A DNA stretch of 64,000 nucleotides from Clostridia bacterium (lineage in GTDB: Bacteria; Bacillota; Clostridia; Lutisporales; Lutisporaceae). Numbering within the stretch: the first letter of the stretch is position 1; each line of letters opens with the position of its first letter. The translations under genes were made by a program, and so were the position numbers. Under the pieces are notes generated by a model that was not told the origin of the DNA, did no database searches, and worked only from the letters and a program-made list of their open reading frames with translations. Of this stretch, positions 33,673 through 42,934 are shown piece by piece. The stretch lies in NCBI GenBank assembly GCA_035628995.1, contig DASPIR010000023.1, forward strand, positions 124,001 through 188,000. The letters are read 5' to 3'.

Positions 33673-34554
33673 ATGAATTATATAGAATTGTTTTTGAGTT
33701 ATCTCATTGAGAATAAGGAATTGACGGCAAATACGCTGGAATCCTATAAAAGAGATATCAGGCAATTCGAAACTTACCTTAGAGGACACTCACTTTCTCT
33801 GGAGAAGGTTACAAAGACAATAATCATTACATATTTAATAGCATTGCAGAAGACAGGAAAGGCGACATCAACTATTTCCAGAAATCTTGCTTCAATAAGA
33901 TGCTTTTATCAGTTTATGGTGAATGCAAGACATATAGAAACAGATCCGTCAGCAAATCTTGAATCTCCGAAGGTAGAAAAAAAGCTTCCCTCAGTGCTTA
34001 CAAAGAAAGAAGTAGAGATTCTACTAGAGCAGCCAATGCCCACAGATGCTAAAGGAGCAAGAGACAAAGCTATGCTTGAGCTGCTTTATGCAACAGGGAT
34101 AAGGGTTACGGAGCTTATATCCTTGGATATAAACGACATAGACCTTGGTGCAGGCTTGATAGTTTGCAAGAGCAGTGAAGTGAAGTCCAGGTCCATACCC
34201 CTTGGTAATATAGCGATGAAGTTTATTAAAATATATCTGAATGACTTCAGAAGGAAGCTTTGTACAAATGAGGAATGCACTTTTCTGTTTGTCAATTTCC
34301 ATGGTCAGAAAATGACACGTCAGGGCTTCTGGAAGATAATTAAATTCTATACAGCTAAGGCTAAGATAAATAAGGTAATAACTCCCCACACACTAAGGCA
34401 CTCATTCGCTGTGCATCTCATTGAAAATGGTGCAGACCTTCAGGCAATACAAGAGATGCTTGGACATTCAGACATATCTACAACTCAAATATATAGCAAG
34501 ATAAATAAAAATAAGATAAAAGAAGTTTATAGCAAGACTCATCCAAGGGCTTAA
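33673..34554 (+). CDS. xerD: Site-specific tyrosine recombinase XerD
   Basis: 293 residues. N-terminal SAM-like core-binding domain (1-90) and catalytic domain with the R in GIRVTELISLD, HTLRHSFAVHLIENGADLQAIQEMLGHSDISTTQIY (R-H-H-Y). With XerC it resolves chromosome dimers at dif. ATG 33673 follows AAGGGG at slightly long spacing. The position before deoB is the same as in Bacillus (xerD/ripX-deoB), which separates it from phage integrases. Confidence 0.95.
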   Translation: MNYIELFLSYLIENKELTANTLESYKRDIRQFETYLRGHSLSLEKVTKTIIITYLIALQKTGKATSTISRNLASIRCFYQFMVNARHIETDPSANLESPKVEKKLPSVLTKKEVEILLEQPMPTDAKGARDKAMLELLYATGIRVTELISLDINDIDLGAGLIVCKSSEVKSRSIPLGNIAMKFIKIYLNDFRRKLCTNEECTFLFVNFHGQKMTRQGFWKIIKFYTAKAKINKVITPHTLRHSFAVHLIENGADLQAIQEMLGHSDISTTQIYSKINKNKIKEVYSKTHPRA

Positions 34555-34566
34555 TAAGCCCTTTTT
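34545..34566 (+). terminator. Terminator at the xerD stop codon
   Basis: AAGGGCTTA / TAAGCCCTT (9 bp, overlapping the stop codon) followed by TTTTT. Confidence 0.85.
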
Positions 34567-34596
34567 AAAATTTATGGGGTTAATTAAAGTATAAAA

Positions 34597-34620
34597 TAGG
34601 GGCGAACACTGTTCGCCCGT
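34597..34620 (+). repeat. GGGGCGAACACTGTTCGCCC hairpin
   Basis: TAGGGGCGAACA / TGTTCGCCCGTA is a compact palindrome without a T run, similar in its ends to 7223-7256. Such GGGCGAAC-type palindromes are dispersed in many Clostridia. No gene lies in this 146-base interval. Confidence 0.6.
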
Positions 34621-34721
34621 ACATTTCTTAAATATGAAAATGGGTATAATACTCAATTAGAGATATATTAATAATATATAGGTTTTAACTGTGAGTAAAA
34701 GTGAAGATTCAGGAGGGTAAG

Positions 34722-35897
34722 ATGATAGACAGAGTCATACTTTTAGTAATGGACAGCGTCGGGGTCGGAGAGCTTCCAGATGCCAATCTCTATGGAGATA
34801 CCGGCAGCAACACCCTGGGTAATATAGCTGGGAAAATAAAAGGCTTTAGACTGAAAAACCTTGAGGCATTGGGTTTAGGAAATATAGATCCTGGCATGGG
34901 CTTGAAAAGCTCAGAGCAGCCAAAGGGTTGCTATGGCAAAGCTGCGGAGATATCACCTGGTAAAGACACTACTACAGGCCATTGGGAAATTGCGGGAGTT
35001 ACCTTGGATATTGCTTTTCCAACCTTTCCAAAGGGCTTTCCTCAAGACCTGGTTGAAGCCTTTGAAAAGGAAATTGGTATAAAGTCTATTGGAAATGAAG
35101 TAGCTTCAGGGACAGAAATCATTGCAAGACTTGGTGATAAGCATGTGGAAACAGGCTGTCCTATAATATACACTTCTGCGGACAGTGTGTTCCAGATTGC
35201 TGCCCACGAGGAGGTAATACCCCTTCCAAAGCTGTATGAAATGTGCGAGAAAGCCAGAATATTGCTTAAGGGTGAGTATTCTGTAGGAAGAGTCATTGCA
35301 AGGCCTTTTCTTGGAATCAGCGGAAGCTATAAGCGAACCTCCAACAGAAGAGACTTTTCCTTAAAGCCAATAAAAAAGACTATGCTTGATGTTATTAAGG
35401 AAAAGGGTCTGAATGTTATGGCTGTTGGCAAAATAGAGGATATATTTGCAGGAGTCGGTGTTACCGAAGCAGAACATACCAGGAACAACATGGAAGGTAT
35501 GGATAAGACTCTGGAGTATATGGCTGCAGATAAAAAGGGCTTGATATTCACTAACCTTGTAGATTTTGATATGCTTTACGGCCATAGAAATGACGTAGAA
35601 GGATATGCAGAGGCTCTGAGGGAGTTTGATGGCAGATTGGCAGAAATCATCGATACTATGAAGGACTCGGACGTGTTGATTATAACGGCAGATCATGGCT
35701 GCGACCCAACAACGGTCAGCACAGACCATTCAAGGGAGCATATCCCGATGCTGGTATATGGGAAACACGTTAAAAGTGGCGTCAATTTAGGCACAAGGAA
35801 GGGTTTTTGTGATATAGGAGCTACAGTTCTTGATTTGTTGGGACTTCCTATAGAAATTGAAGGCAAATCCTTTAAAAAAGAAATCTATTTTGAGTAG
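34722..35897 (+). CDS. deoB: Phosphopentomutase
   Basis: 391 residues, alkaline-phosphatase superfamily. Metal and phosphate-site motifs are intact: [12 protein letters not shown], the catalytic threonine in [24 protein letters not shown], and [17 protein letters not shown]. It interconverts ribose 1- and 5-phosphate and deoxyribose phosphates, linking the following nucleoside phosphorylases to central metabolism. ATG at 34722 follows AGGAGGG; the GTG upstream is discarded. Confidence 0.97.
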   Translation: MIDRVILLVMDSVGVGELPDANLYGDTGSNTLGNIAGKIKGFRLKNLEALGLGNIDPGMGLKSSEQPKGCYGKAAEISPGKDTTTGHWEIAGVTLDIAFPTFPKGFPQDLVEAFEKEIGIKSIGNEVASGTEIIARLGDKHVETGCPIIYTSADSVFQIAAHEEVIPLPKLYEMCEKARILLKGEYSVGRVIARPFLGISGSYKRTSNRRDFSLKPIKKTMLDVIKEKGLNVMAVGKIEDIFAGVGVTEAEHTRNNMEGMDKTLEYMAADKKGLIFTNLVDFDMLYGHRNDVEGYAEALREFDGRLAEIIDTMKDSDVLIITADHGCDPTTVSTDHSREHIPMLVYGKHVKSGVNLGTRKGFCDIGATVLDLLGLPIEIEGKSFKKEIYFE

Positions 35898-35912
35898 ATA
35901 GGAGAGCGCAAT

Positions 35913-36737
35913 ATGAAAAAAGATTTGATAGCGAGAATTAATGAAGCAAGGGATTATATAATCCATAAGGTGGGATTTGCACCGGAAATCGCACTTATAC
36001 TCGGCTCGGGACTAGGGGACATGGCTGAAGAGGTCGAGGACAAGATAACAATTGACTACAAGGATATACCAAACTTTCCTGTTTCTACAGTGCAAGGACA
36101 CAAAGGAAGGCTGGTATTCGGCACTATGAGAGGCCGAAAGGTAGCCTTTATGCAAGGGCGCTTTCACTATTATGAAGGCTATAAGATGGAGGATGTGGTT
36201 TTTCCTGTTTGGGTTTTCAAGGCCTTGGGTGTAGAAAAACTTATTGTCACCAATGCAGCAGGAGGCGTGAATACAAGCTTTAAACCAGGTGATCTTATGA
36301 TTATAAGAGACCATATAAATTATACCAATAATAATCCTTTAATAGGGCCGAACATTGAAGCCTTCGGGCCCAGGTTCCCAGACATGTCGGAGGCTTATTC
36401 AAAGGAATTGGCAGACGTGGTAAGAGCAAGTGCTGCAGAAAATAAGATTAAGCTGCAGGAAGGTACTTACGTGTTTCTTACAGGACCAAGCTACGAGACT
36501 CCGGCTGAAATAAGAGCCTGCAGGATACTTGGGGCGGACGCTGTGGGAATGTCAACAGTTCCTGAAGTAGTTGCTGCAAATCACAGTGGAATGAAGGTTG
36601 CCGGAATATCCTGCATTACCAATATGGCGGCAGGAATATTGGATCAACCATTGAATCATAAAGAAGTTATGGAAACAGCAGATAGAGTTAAGGAAAACTT
36701 CTCAAAGTTAATAAAAAGTATAATAGAGAAAATATGA
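35913..36737 (+). CDS. punA: Purine nucleoside phosphorylase, inosine/guanosine type
   Basis: 274 residues, trimeric PNP family. ILGSGLG phosphate site, [23 protein letters not shown] and the base-recognition residues Glu195 in GPSYETPAEI and Asn237 in CITNMAAG correspond to human PNP Glu201 and Asn243, which accept 6-oxopurines. It cleaves inosine and guanosine to base and ribose 1-phosphate, which deoB then converts. ATG follows GGAG. A paralogue follows after 25 bases. Confidence 0.93.
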   Translation: MKKDLIARINEARDYIIHKVGFAPEIALILGSGLGDMAEEVEDKITIDYKDIPNFPVSTVQGHKGRLVFGTMRGRKVAFMQGRFHYYEGYKMEDVVFPVWVFKALGVEKLIVTNAAGGVNTSFKPGDLMIIRDHINYTNNNPLIGPNIEAFGPRFPDMSEAYSKELADVVRASAAENKIKLQEGTYVFLTGPSYETPAEIRACRILGADAVGMSTVPEVVAANHSGMKVAGISCITNMAAGILDQPLNHKEVMETADRVKENFSKLIKSIIEKI

Positions 36738-36762
36738 AATTAAATATTCGGGGGTAACGCAA

Positions 36763-37581
36763 ATGGACTTAAGGGCAAGAATAGAAGCAGCAGCAGAATA
36801 TATAAAAGAAAAGTCTGGCTTCAAGCCGGAAATAGGTATAATACTCGGCACAGGCCTGGGATCCTTGGGAGATTATATAGAAAAGGTATCAGTAATTGAC
36901 TATGCAGAAATACCTGAATTCCCTGTATCTACAGTGTTTGGACATGCGGGAAAGCTGATACTCGGTTACTTGGAAGGAAAGAAAGTAGTGGCAATGCAGG
37001 GAAGGTTCCATTATTACGAGGGCTATACCATGCAAGAAATAACAATACCTGTCAGGGTTATGAAACAGTTGGGAATTAAGCTATTAGTGGCAAGTAATGC
37101 ATGTGGAGGCTTGAATCCAAGCTTCAAAGCCGGAGATATAATGATAATAACAGATCATTTGAATTTTATGGGAACAAATCCTCTGATAGGCCCTAATCTC
37201 GAAGAATTCGGAACACGTTTTCCTGATATGTCTGAGGTATATGACAGGAGCATGGTTGAAGGTCTTGAAAGGGTTGCAGCTTCACAAGGCATCAAAATAC
37301 ACAAAGGGGTTTACGGGGCTGTAAGTGGTCCCAACTACAGCACAAAAGCGGAGTTAGGCATGATGATAAAGCTTGGATCCGACACGGTAGGAATGTCTAC
37401 AGTACCTGAAGCAATCGTCGCAAGACATTGCGGACTCAAAGTAGTAGGAATATCCTGTGTTACTGATATGGCAATTCCAGATACAATGACGGCTCCTACC
37501 CATGAAGAAATTGTGAAGGTAGCAGAATCAGTCAAACCAAGATTTGTATCCCTTGTGAAGCAATTTGTTAAAGAGGTGTAG
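36763..37581 (+). CDS. Purine nucleoside phosphorylase paralogue, altered base-recognition residues
   Basis: 272 residues, clearly homologous to the gene before it along the whole length ([30 protein letters not shown]). At the base site it has [10 protein letters not shown] with Ser193 where the neighbour has Glu195, and CVTDMAIPD with Asp235 where the neighbour has Asn237. The serine and aspartate are those of methylthioadenosine phosphorylases (human Ser178 and Asp220), suggesting a preference for 6-aminopurines such as adenosine or methylthioadenosine. Lies in an operon with deoB and pdp. Confidence 0.88.
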   Translation: MDLRARIEAAAEYIKEKSGFKPEIGIILGTGLGSLGDYIEKVSVIDYAEIPEFPVSTVFGHAGKLILGYLEGKKVVAMQGRFHYYEGYTMQEITIPVRVMKQLGIKLLVASNACGGLNPSFKAGDIMIITDHLNFMGTNPLIGPNLEEFGTRFPDMSEVYDRSMVEGLERVAASQGIKIHKGVYGAVSGPNYSTKAELGMMIKLGSDTVGMSTVPEAIVARHCGLKVVGISCVTDMAIPDTMTAPTHEEIVKVAESVKPRFVSLVKQFVKEV

Positions 37582-37586
37582 CTGCA

Positions 37587-38915
37587 ATGAGAATGTATGA
37601 TATCATAAACAAGAAAAGAAATGGCGAGGAGCTGGAGAAGGAAGAAATACAATTCTTCATTAAAGGGTATACAGACGGATCGATACCTGATTATCAGGCA
37701 TCAGCACTTCTCATGGCCATTTATTTTCGAGGAATGAATAAAAGGGAAACTGCCGATCTTACTATGGCAATGGTAAATTCGGGAGCTACCATGGATCTTT
37801 CAGCAATTTCAGGAATTAAGGTTGATAAACATAGTACCGGAGGAGTAGGTGACAAGACAACACTGGTCCTCGGACCAATGGTTGCTTCGGCTGGAGTTAC
37901 AGTTGCAAAAATGTCGGGAAGAGGCTTGGGGCATACAGGAGGCACGCTGGATAAGCTGGAGTCTATTGAAGGCTTTAAGGTACAGCTGTCTATGGAAGAA
38001 TTCGTAGATACTGTAAACAGAATAAAGCTTGCAGTCTGCGGTCAAACCGGGGATGTAGTGCCGGCTGATAAAAAGCTTTATGCATTGAGGGATGTGACAG
38101 GTACCGTAGACAATATCTCCCTTATTGCAGGGAGCATCATGAGCAAAAAAATTGCTGCGGGAGCAGATTCTATTGTTCTTGACGTAAAAACAGGCAGCGG
38201 CGCTTTTATGAAAAGCATTGAGGATTCTTTTGATTTGGCTAAGGAAATGGTAGATATAGGTGTGAACCTCAATAAAAATGTAATAGCTTTAGTGACGGAA
38301 ATGAATGAACCCTTGGGTTACGCTGTAGGAAATGCCTTAGAAGTTAAGGAAGCAATTGCTACACTTAAGGGAAATGGTCCCGAAGACCTCTTAGAGCTTT
38401 GCATAGAGCTTGGAGCAGTAATGCTGCTGCTTGGAAAGAAAGCAGAAAGCTTGGAAGTAGCGAAAAAAATACTTTTAGAAAATATAAAGTCAGGAGCTGC
38501 TTTGAAAAAGCTTGAAGAAATGGTAGCTGCACAGCATGGCAACCCCGAGCAAATAAGAAAGCCAGAGCTTCTGCCGAAAGCTGTGCATATCATAGAAGTC
38601 AAATCCACTACTGATGGGTATGTGCAGAGTATTGATGCTGAAGGTATTGGAATTGCTGCACTTATATTAGGTGCAGGAAGAGAGACCAAGGAGTCAGAAA
38701 TTGACCATGCAGTAGGTATAGTACTTGGTAAGAAAGTAGGAGAGCATGTTGCTGTGGGCGAAACCATAGCCAATATCCACGTCAATGATCTATCAAAGGT
38801 GAAGGAATGTACTATAAAGCTGCTGGAGGCATACAGCTTCACAGAGAAAAAGCCTGAGCCGCGGCCATTGATTTTCGGAATGGTGGATAAAAACGGAATC
38901 AAAAAGTATGTTTAA
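37587..38915 (+). CDS. pdp: Pyrimidine-nucleoside phosphorylase
   Basis: 442 residues. The thymidine/pyrimidine phosphorylase signature [19 protein letters not shown] is present, preceded by [18 protein letters not shown] (phosphate and base binding) and followed by the C-terminal swivelling domain ending PRPLIFGMV. It splits uridine, thymidine and deoxyuridine. Last gene of the salvage cluster deoB-punA-punA2-pdp; a strong terminator follows. An ATG two codons downstream is an alternative. Confidence 0.96.
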   Translation: MRMYDIINKKRNGEELEKEEIQFFIKGYTDGSIPDYQASALLMAIYFRGMNKRETADLTMAMVNSGATMDLSAISGIKVDKHSTGGVGDKTTLVLGPMVASAGVTVAKMSGRGLGHTGGTLDKLESIEGFKVQLSMEEFVDTVNRIKLAVCGQTGDVVPADKKLYALRDVTGTVDNISLIAGSIMSKKIAAGADSIVLDVKTGSGAFMKSIEDSFDLAKEMVDIGVNLNKNVIALVTEMNEPLGYAVGNALEVKEAIATLKGNGPEDLLELCIELGAVMLLLGKKAESLEVAKKILLENIKSGAALKKLEEMVAAQHGNPEQIRKPELLPKAVHIIEVKSTTDGYVQSIDAEGIGIAALILGAGRETKESEIDHAVGIVLGKKVGEHVAVGETIANIHVNDLSKVKECTIKLLEAYSFTEKKPEPRPLIFGMVDKNGIKKYV

Positions 38916-38922
38916 TTAATAG

Positions 38923-38957
38923 CCGCATCGGTTAACTATAATAACCGATGCGGTTTT
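38923..38957 (+). terminator. Terminator after pdp
   Basis: Perfect 12-bp stem CCGCATCGGTTA / TAACCGATGCGG with a 7-base loop and a short T run. It closes the nucleoside salvage operon. Confidence 0.92.
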
Positions 38958-38973
38958 GAACTTTTTTGGAATT

Positions 38974-39004
38974 GCATAACACAACCTCCTGCAGGGAAAT
39001 ATAA
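38974..39004 (+). promoter_or_regulatory. Sigma-F-like promoter of the dacF-type gene
   Basis: GCATA, 16 bases, GGAAATATAA fits the Bacillus sigma-F consensus GYWTA-N16-GGNNANAHTR with one mismatch. Its spacer carries CCTCCTGC (38985-38992), the inverse of the GCAGGAGG ribosome-binding site at 39019-39026. dacF of Bacillus is sigma-F controlled, which supports the call. Confidence 0.65.
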
Positions 39005-39032
39005 TATCAATTAAACTAGCAGGAGGATTGTT

Positions 39033-40232
39033 ATGTATAATTTAGCGAAATTAAATAAATTATCCAAGAAGTTGATATGTTTCTTAACTATTTTTACAGT
39101 TGCCTCTTTTGGAATAATAATTCCAGTATACGCTGAGGACGATATGAATCTGAACTGTAAATCAGCGGTACTTATGGACTATGGCACGGGTAAAATAATA
39201 TATGAACAGAACCCCCATGAAAAGCTTGCCCCTGCAAGTGTCACTAAAGTGATGACAATGCTCTTAACTATTGAAGCATTGGACACTGGAAAGATAACCT
39301 ATGAAGACAAAGTAACTATTAGCGACCAGGCCTCAAGCAAAAACAATAAAGGTACAATGCTTCTCTTGGAAACCGGTGAAGTCAGAACAGTAAAAGAGCT
39401 TCTGTACGGAATAGCCGTTGAATCTGCCAATGATGCCTGCATAGCAATGGCTGAGTATATATCAGGCAGCGAAGAGGAATTTGTAAAGCTTATGAATAAA
39501 AGAGCTAAAGAGTTGGGTGGAACCGATACGAACTTTGTAAATCCCAATGGACTGCCGGCAGAGGGCCATGTTACTTCAGCACATGACTTGGCTTTAATAT
39601 CAAAAGAGCTAATCAAGCATGACAATATTTTCGAGTTTATATCCAAGTATATGATTACCGTTTATGTAGGAAAGAACAATGATGTTAAAAGAGAATTGGT
39701 AAATAAGAATAAAATGATTAGATTTTATCAGGATGTAGACGGCATAAAGACAGGCTGGACAGAAGATGCAGGCTATTGCATATCAGTTACGGCGAAAAGG
39801 AACAATCTAAGACTTATCAGTGTAGTAATGGGTGCTCCAAAGGTGGAGATAAGGAACAAGGAAGCCAGAAAGCTTATAGACTATGGCTTTGCAAACTTCA
39901 ATAGCTTCATGGTTGCTAAGAAGGGCGACAAAATGCAGGAAGTTAAAGTATCAAAGGGCAACAGCCTGAGAGTGAATGCAGTAACAGACTGTGATGTATC
40001 TGTATTGTTGAATAAAGGTGAAGAGAAGAACATCAAGAAACTTATAGAGCTGCCCGAAGTGCTGAATGCTCCGATTAGGAAGGGCGATAAGATAGGAGAG
40101 CTTGTTATTAGTATAAATGATGCCGAGGTTGGACGCTATAATCTGGTATGTGATGCAGAAGTAAGAAAATCCTCCTTTATTAACAACCTTAGGAATTCAT
40201 TTATTTATTGGTTCGGAAGCTCGAAGAAATAA
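39033..40232 (+). CDS. dacF: D-alanyl-D-alanine carboxypeptidase, DacF type
   Basis: 399 residues. A signal peptide (LICFLTIFTVASFGIIIPVYA) is followed by a penicillin-binding domain with ASVTKVM (SxxK), SANDA (SxN) and KTGWT (KTG), and a C-terminal domain. It trims D-Ala from peptidoglycan pentapeptides; DacF tunes cortex crosslinking in the forespore. In Bacillus dacF leads into spoIIAA-AB-sigF, but here a terminator and a site-2 protease follow, so spoIIA is elsewhere. ATG behind AGGAGG. Confidence 0.93.
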   Translation: MYNLAKLNKLSKKLICFLTIFTVASFGIIIPVYAEDDMNLNCKSAVLMDYGTGKIIYEQNPHEKLAPASVTKVMTMLLTIEALDTGKITYEDKVTISDQASSKNNKGTMLLLETGEVRTVKELLYGIAVESANDACIAMAEYISGSEEEFVKLMNKRAKELGGTDTNFVNPNGLPAEGHVTSAHDLALISKELIKHDNIFEFISKYMITVYVGKNNDVKRELVNKNKMIRFYQDVDGIKTGWTEDAGYCISVTAKRNNLRLISVVMGAPKVEIRNKEARKLIDYGFANFNSFMVAKKGDKMQEVKVSKGNSLRVNAVTDCDVSVLLNKGEEKNIKKLIELPEVLNAPIRKGDKIGELVISINDAEVGRYNLVCDAEVRKSSFINNLRNSFIYWFGSSKK

Positions 40233-40245
40233 ACCGTATAAAGTC

Positions 40246-40285
40246 AAAAACTCTCTTTGCAATTATGTACTGGAGAGTTTTTAAT
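40246..40285 (+). terminator. Terminator after dacF
   Basis: Stem AAAAACTCTC / GAGAGTTTTT with a 17-base loop and T-rich tail. A second 12-bp hairpin with loop ATAA follows at 40343-40370 (AAGGGGTTTAAG / CTTAAACCCCTT). The remaining spacer to 40510 shows only a possible TATAAT near 40431. Confidence 0.85.
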
Positions 40286-40342
40286 TTATAAGACATAATA
40301 AATTTGAATTTTCAAAGAGTTTGGTATGAATGAAACCAGCTT

Positions 40343-40373
40343 AAGGGGTTTAAGATAACTTAAACCCCTTTGT
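40343..40373 (+). terminator. Second terminator-like hairpin before the site-2 protease gene
   Basis: AAGGGGTTTAAG / CTTAAACCCCTT, a perfect 12-bp stem with 4-base loop, followed by TTTGTCTTG. Symmetrical, so it can act on either strand. Confidence 0.75.
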
Positions 40374-40510
40374 CTTGTGTAATTGCTATAAATATATTAG
40401 AATATAGTAGAAAATATATTTATGCACAAAATATAATACGACTATAAATCTTTATTTAAGAAGCTAGTATACATAGAATATATTATGTCACTTTATAGGG
40501 GAGAAGCTTA

Positions 40511-41164
40511 ATGGATTTACTTAATAAATTTCTATACTATCTAAATTTGAATTTTGGCATATCATTACTACTATATAGTTTACCAGGTATAATACTTGCA
40601 TTTACAATACATGAATATTCCCATGCTCTAGCAGCCTATATGATGGGTGACAAGACAGCCAAGCAATATGGCAGGCTGACGCTTAACCCTATAGCACATA
40701 TAGACCCGCTGGGCTTTTTATGTCTTATTGTAACCAGGCAGTTCGGGTGGGCTAAGCCGGTGCCTGTTAATGACTTGAACTTCAGGGATAGAAAAAAGGG
40801 GATGCTTCTAGTATCCTTGGCAGGTCCGGCATCCAATTTTTTTGCTGCATTATTCATTGCAATAGTATATGCTATGTTTTATGACAGCTTCGGGAAAGCA
40901 ATGGTGAGTATTCTTCAGTTTGCATACATTATAAACCGTAGTATTGGAGTATTCAATTTGATTCCGATACCACCCCTTGATGGTTCAAAAATACTTGATG
41001 TGTTTCTGACGAATAAGCAGAAGTTCTTTATGAGAAGGTATGCAATATACTCCAATATAATTATAATTATGCTTGTTTTTTCAGGCATCATCGGTAAAAT
41101 ACTTGGACCGGTAATTGGAGCTTTGGATTGGTTTATAAATATTATTGTAGGACTATTTATTTAA
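40511..41164 (+). CDS. Site-2 protease family (M50) membrane protein
   Basis: 217 residues with about five membrane helices. The zinc motif is HEYSHALAAYMMGD and the third ligand lies in NLIPIPPLDGSKIL. This short branch (YwhC type) lacks PDZ domains. Substrate unknown; regulated intramembrane proteolysis is the family activity. ATG behind GGGGAG with a spacer of eight. It is 26 bases upstream of trpS, with which it may be cotranscribed. Confidence 0.9.
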   Translation: MDLLNKFLYYLNLNFGISLLLYSLPGIILAFTIHEYSHALAAYMMGDKTAKQYGRLTLNPIAHIDPLGFLCLIVTRQFGWAKPVPVNDLNFRDRKKGMLLVSLAGPASNFFAALFIAIVYAMFYDSFGKAMVSILQFAYIINRSIGVFNLIPIPPLDGSKILDVFLTNKQKFFMRRYAIYSNIIIIMLVFSGIIGKILGPVIGALDWFINIIVGLFI

Positions 41165-41189
41165 AATTCACCTTTAGGAGGTAAAAAAT

Positions 41190-42182
41190 ATGACTAGACA
41201 AAGAATTATGAGTGGTATGAGACCTACGGGCAATCTTCATCTGGGCAATTATTTCGGGGCTCTTGAGAATTGGATAAGGTTGCAGAACGATTACGAATGC
41301 TTTTTTTCCATTGTTGACTGGCACGCCTTAACTACAGGCTATGAGGATACCAGTGAAATCAAAGGTAATGTGATGGAAATGGCTATAGATTGGTTGAGCG
41401 CGGGTTTGGACCCTGAAAAGTGTACGATTTTTCTACAGTCAAATGTAAAGGAAATTGCTGAGCTCCATTTACTTCTTTCAATGACTGTTCCTCTTTCGTG
41501 GCTTGAAAGATGTCCTACCTACAAGGATCAGCTGGTGCAGCTTAAGGAAAAGAATATTACAACCTACGGCTTTTTGGGGTATCCTAATCTCCAAGCTGCG
41601 GACATACTTGTGCATAAAGCCAGTGTTGTACCGGTTGGAGAAGACCAGCTTCCTCATCTGGAGCTGAGCCGTGAAATTGCAAGAAGATTTAATTATATAT
41701 ATGGAGATACCTTCCCAGAGCCTCAGGCAAAAATGAACCAGATTAAACAGCTGCCCGGTCTGGATGGAAGGAAAATGAGCAAAAGCTATAACAATACCAT
41801 AGCATTGTCAGATTCTCCTGATATTATTAGAGAGAAAGTAATGCAGATGATAACCGATCCGGAAAAAATCAAGAAGAACGATCCGGGACATCCTGATATA
41901 TGTTCAGTATATGCTTTTCATAAAGTGTTTTCGGAGAAAACTCATGAGGAAACCTATGGTATATGCAAGACTGGCGGCTTAGGCTGCGTGCAGTGCAAGA
42001 GGGGTTTGGCAGAAAATATAGTGGAATATATGGCTCCAATGTATGAAAGAAGACAGAAACTATTAAATGACAAAGAAAGCATAGTGGAGATATTAAGGGC
42101 AGGAACACGACATGCAAGGGAAGTGGCTAAGGTCACTCTTGCAGAAGTTAGAGAAAAGATGAAATTGATGGAATTGGAGTAA
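41190..42182 (+). CDS. trpS: Tryptophanyl-tRNA synthetase
   Basis: 330 residues, class I. HIGH-like motif GNLHLGNY, KMSKS at residues about 195, and the tryptophan pocket MTVPLSWLERCPTYKDQL and VPVGEDQLPHLELSREIA. No T-box leader was seen, since the gene follows the site-2 protease gene at 26 bases. ATG behind AGGAGG. Confidence 0.98.
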   Translation: MTRQRIMSGMRPTGNLHLGNYFGALENWIRLQNDYECFFSIVDWHALTTGYEDTSEIKGNVMEMAIDWLSAGLDPEKCTIFLQSNVKEIAELHLLLSMTVPLSWLERCPTYKDQLVQLKEKNITTYGFLGYPNLQAADILVHKASVVPVGEDQLPHLELSREIARRFNYIYGDTFPEPQAKMNQIKQLPGLDGRKMSKSYNNTIALSDSPDIIREKVMQMITDPEKIKKNDPGHPDICSVYAFHKVFSEKTHEETYGICKTGGLGCVQCKRGLAENIVEYMAPMYERRQKLLNDKESIVEILRAGTRHAREVAKVTLAEVREKMKLMELE

Positions 42183-42186
42183 TGGC

Positions 42187-42918
42187 ATGGCTATAAGTGT
42201 CAAGCTGCAAGCCTTTGAAGGGCCTCTGGACCTTTTGCTGCATTTAATTGAAAAAGCTGAAGTAGATATTTATGATATACCGATAGCTGAAATTACAGAC
42301 CAATATCTTGAATATATAAGTATGATAGAGATACATGATTTGGAGGTCTCCAGCGAATTTATCGTAATGGCGGCAACACTGCTTGAGATTAAGTCAAAAA
42401 TGCTGCTTCCAAAGCCTAAGAAGGAAGTTGATGGCGAAGAGTCTGTCGATCCAAGAGAAGAGCTTATTCGAAAACTTATTGAATATAAGAAATACAAAGA
42501 AATATCATTGGAACTGAAGGACAAGCTGGGCTTGTATGAAAAAGTTTTTTATAAGGCTCCGGAGCCTATAGAAGACTACATTAATGATGTGACCTCTATT
42601 ACAAATGTTTCGCTGGACATGCTGTATATAAGCTTTAAGAACATATTACTTAAAAATGTTTCGAAAAAGAGCAGCAGCTTCAGGGAAATCTACAGAGAGG
42701 TTGTTACTGTTGATGATAAGATTAGGCTCATAAACAAGCTGCTGGCGAGCAAGCCGTCATTTTATTTTGATGACTTGTTCCTGAGCTGCGGCAACAGATA
42801 TGAAATAATAGTCACTTTTTTGGCTATTCTCGAGCTGATAAAGAGAAGAAGCCTGATTATAGAGCAAGAAAAGAACTTTGCAAGAATACTAATAAAGAGA
42901 AGGGCAAAAGACATATGA
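42187..42918 (+). CDS. scpA: Segregation and condensation protein A
   Basis: 243 residues, kleisin. N-terminal AFEGPLDLLLHLIEKAEVDIYDIPIAEIT binds the SMC neck; the C-terminal winged helix (VTFLAILELIKRRSLIIEQ) binds the SMC head. With ScpB and Smc it forms the bacterial condensin. Starts four bases after trpS; scpB follows directly. Equivalent in order to Bacillus ypuG-ypuH. Confidence 0.96.
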   Translation: MAISVKLQAFEGPLDLLLHLIEKAEVDIYDIPIAEITDQYLEYISMIEIHDLEVSSEFIVMAATLLEIKSKMLLPKPKKEVDGEESVDPREELIRKLIEYKKYKEISLELKDKLGLYEKVFYKAPEPIEDYINDVTSITNVSLDMLYISFKNILLKNVSKKSSSFREIYREVVTVDDKIRLINKLLASKPSFYFDDLFLSCGNRYEIIVTFLAILELIKRRSLIIEQEKNFARILIKRRAKDI

Positions 42919-42934
42919 AGGGATGGATTTTATT

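Noticed and set aside
33673-34554. Phage or transposon integrase
   Set aside because: Neighbouring spoIIM and deoB and full-length XerD motifs identify housekeeping XerD; no att-like repeats or phage genes.
41165-41190. T-box leader for trpS
   Set aside because: Only 26 bases separate trpS from the gene before; no room for a T-box.
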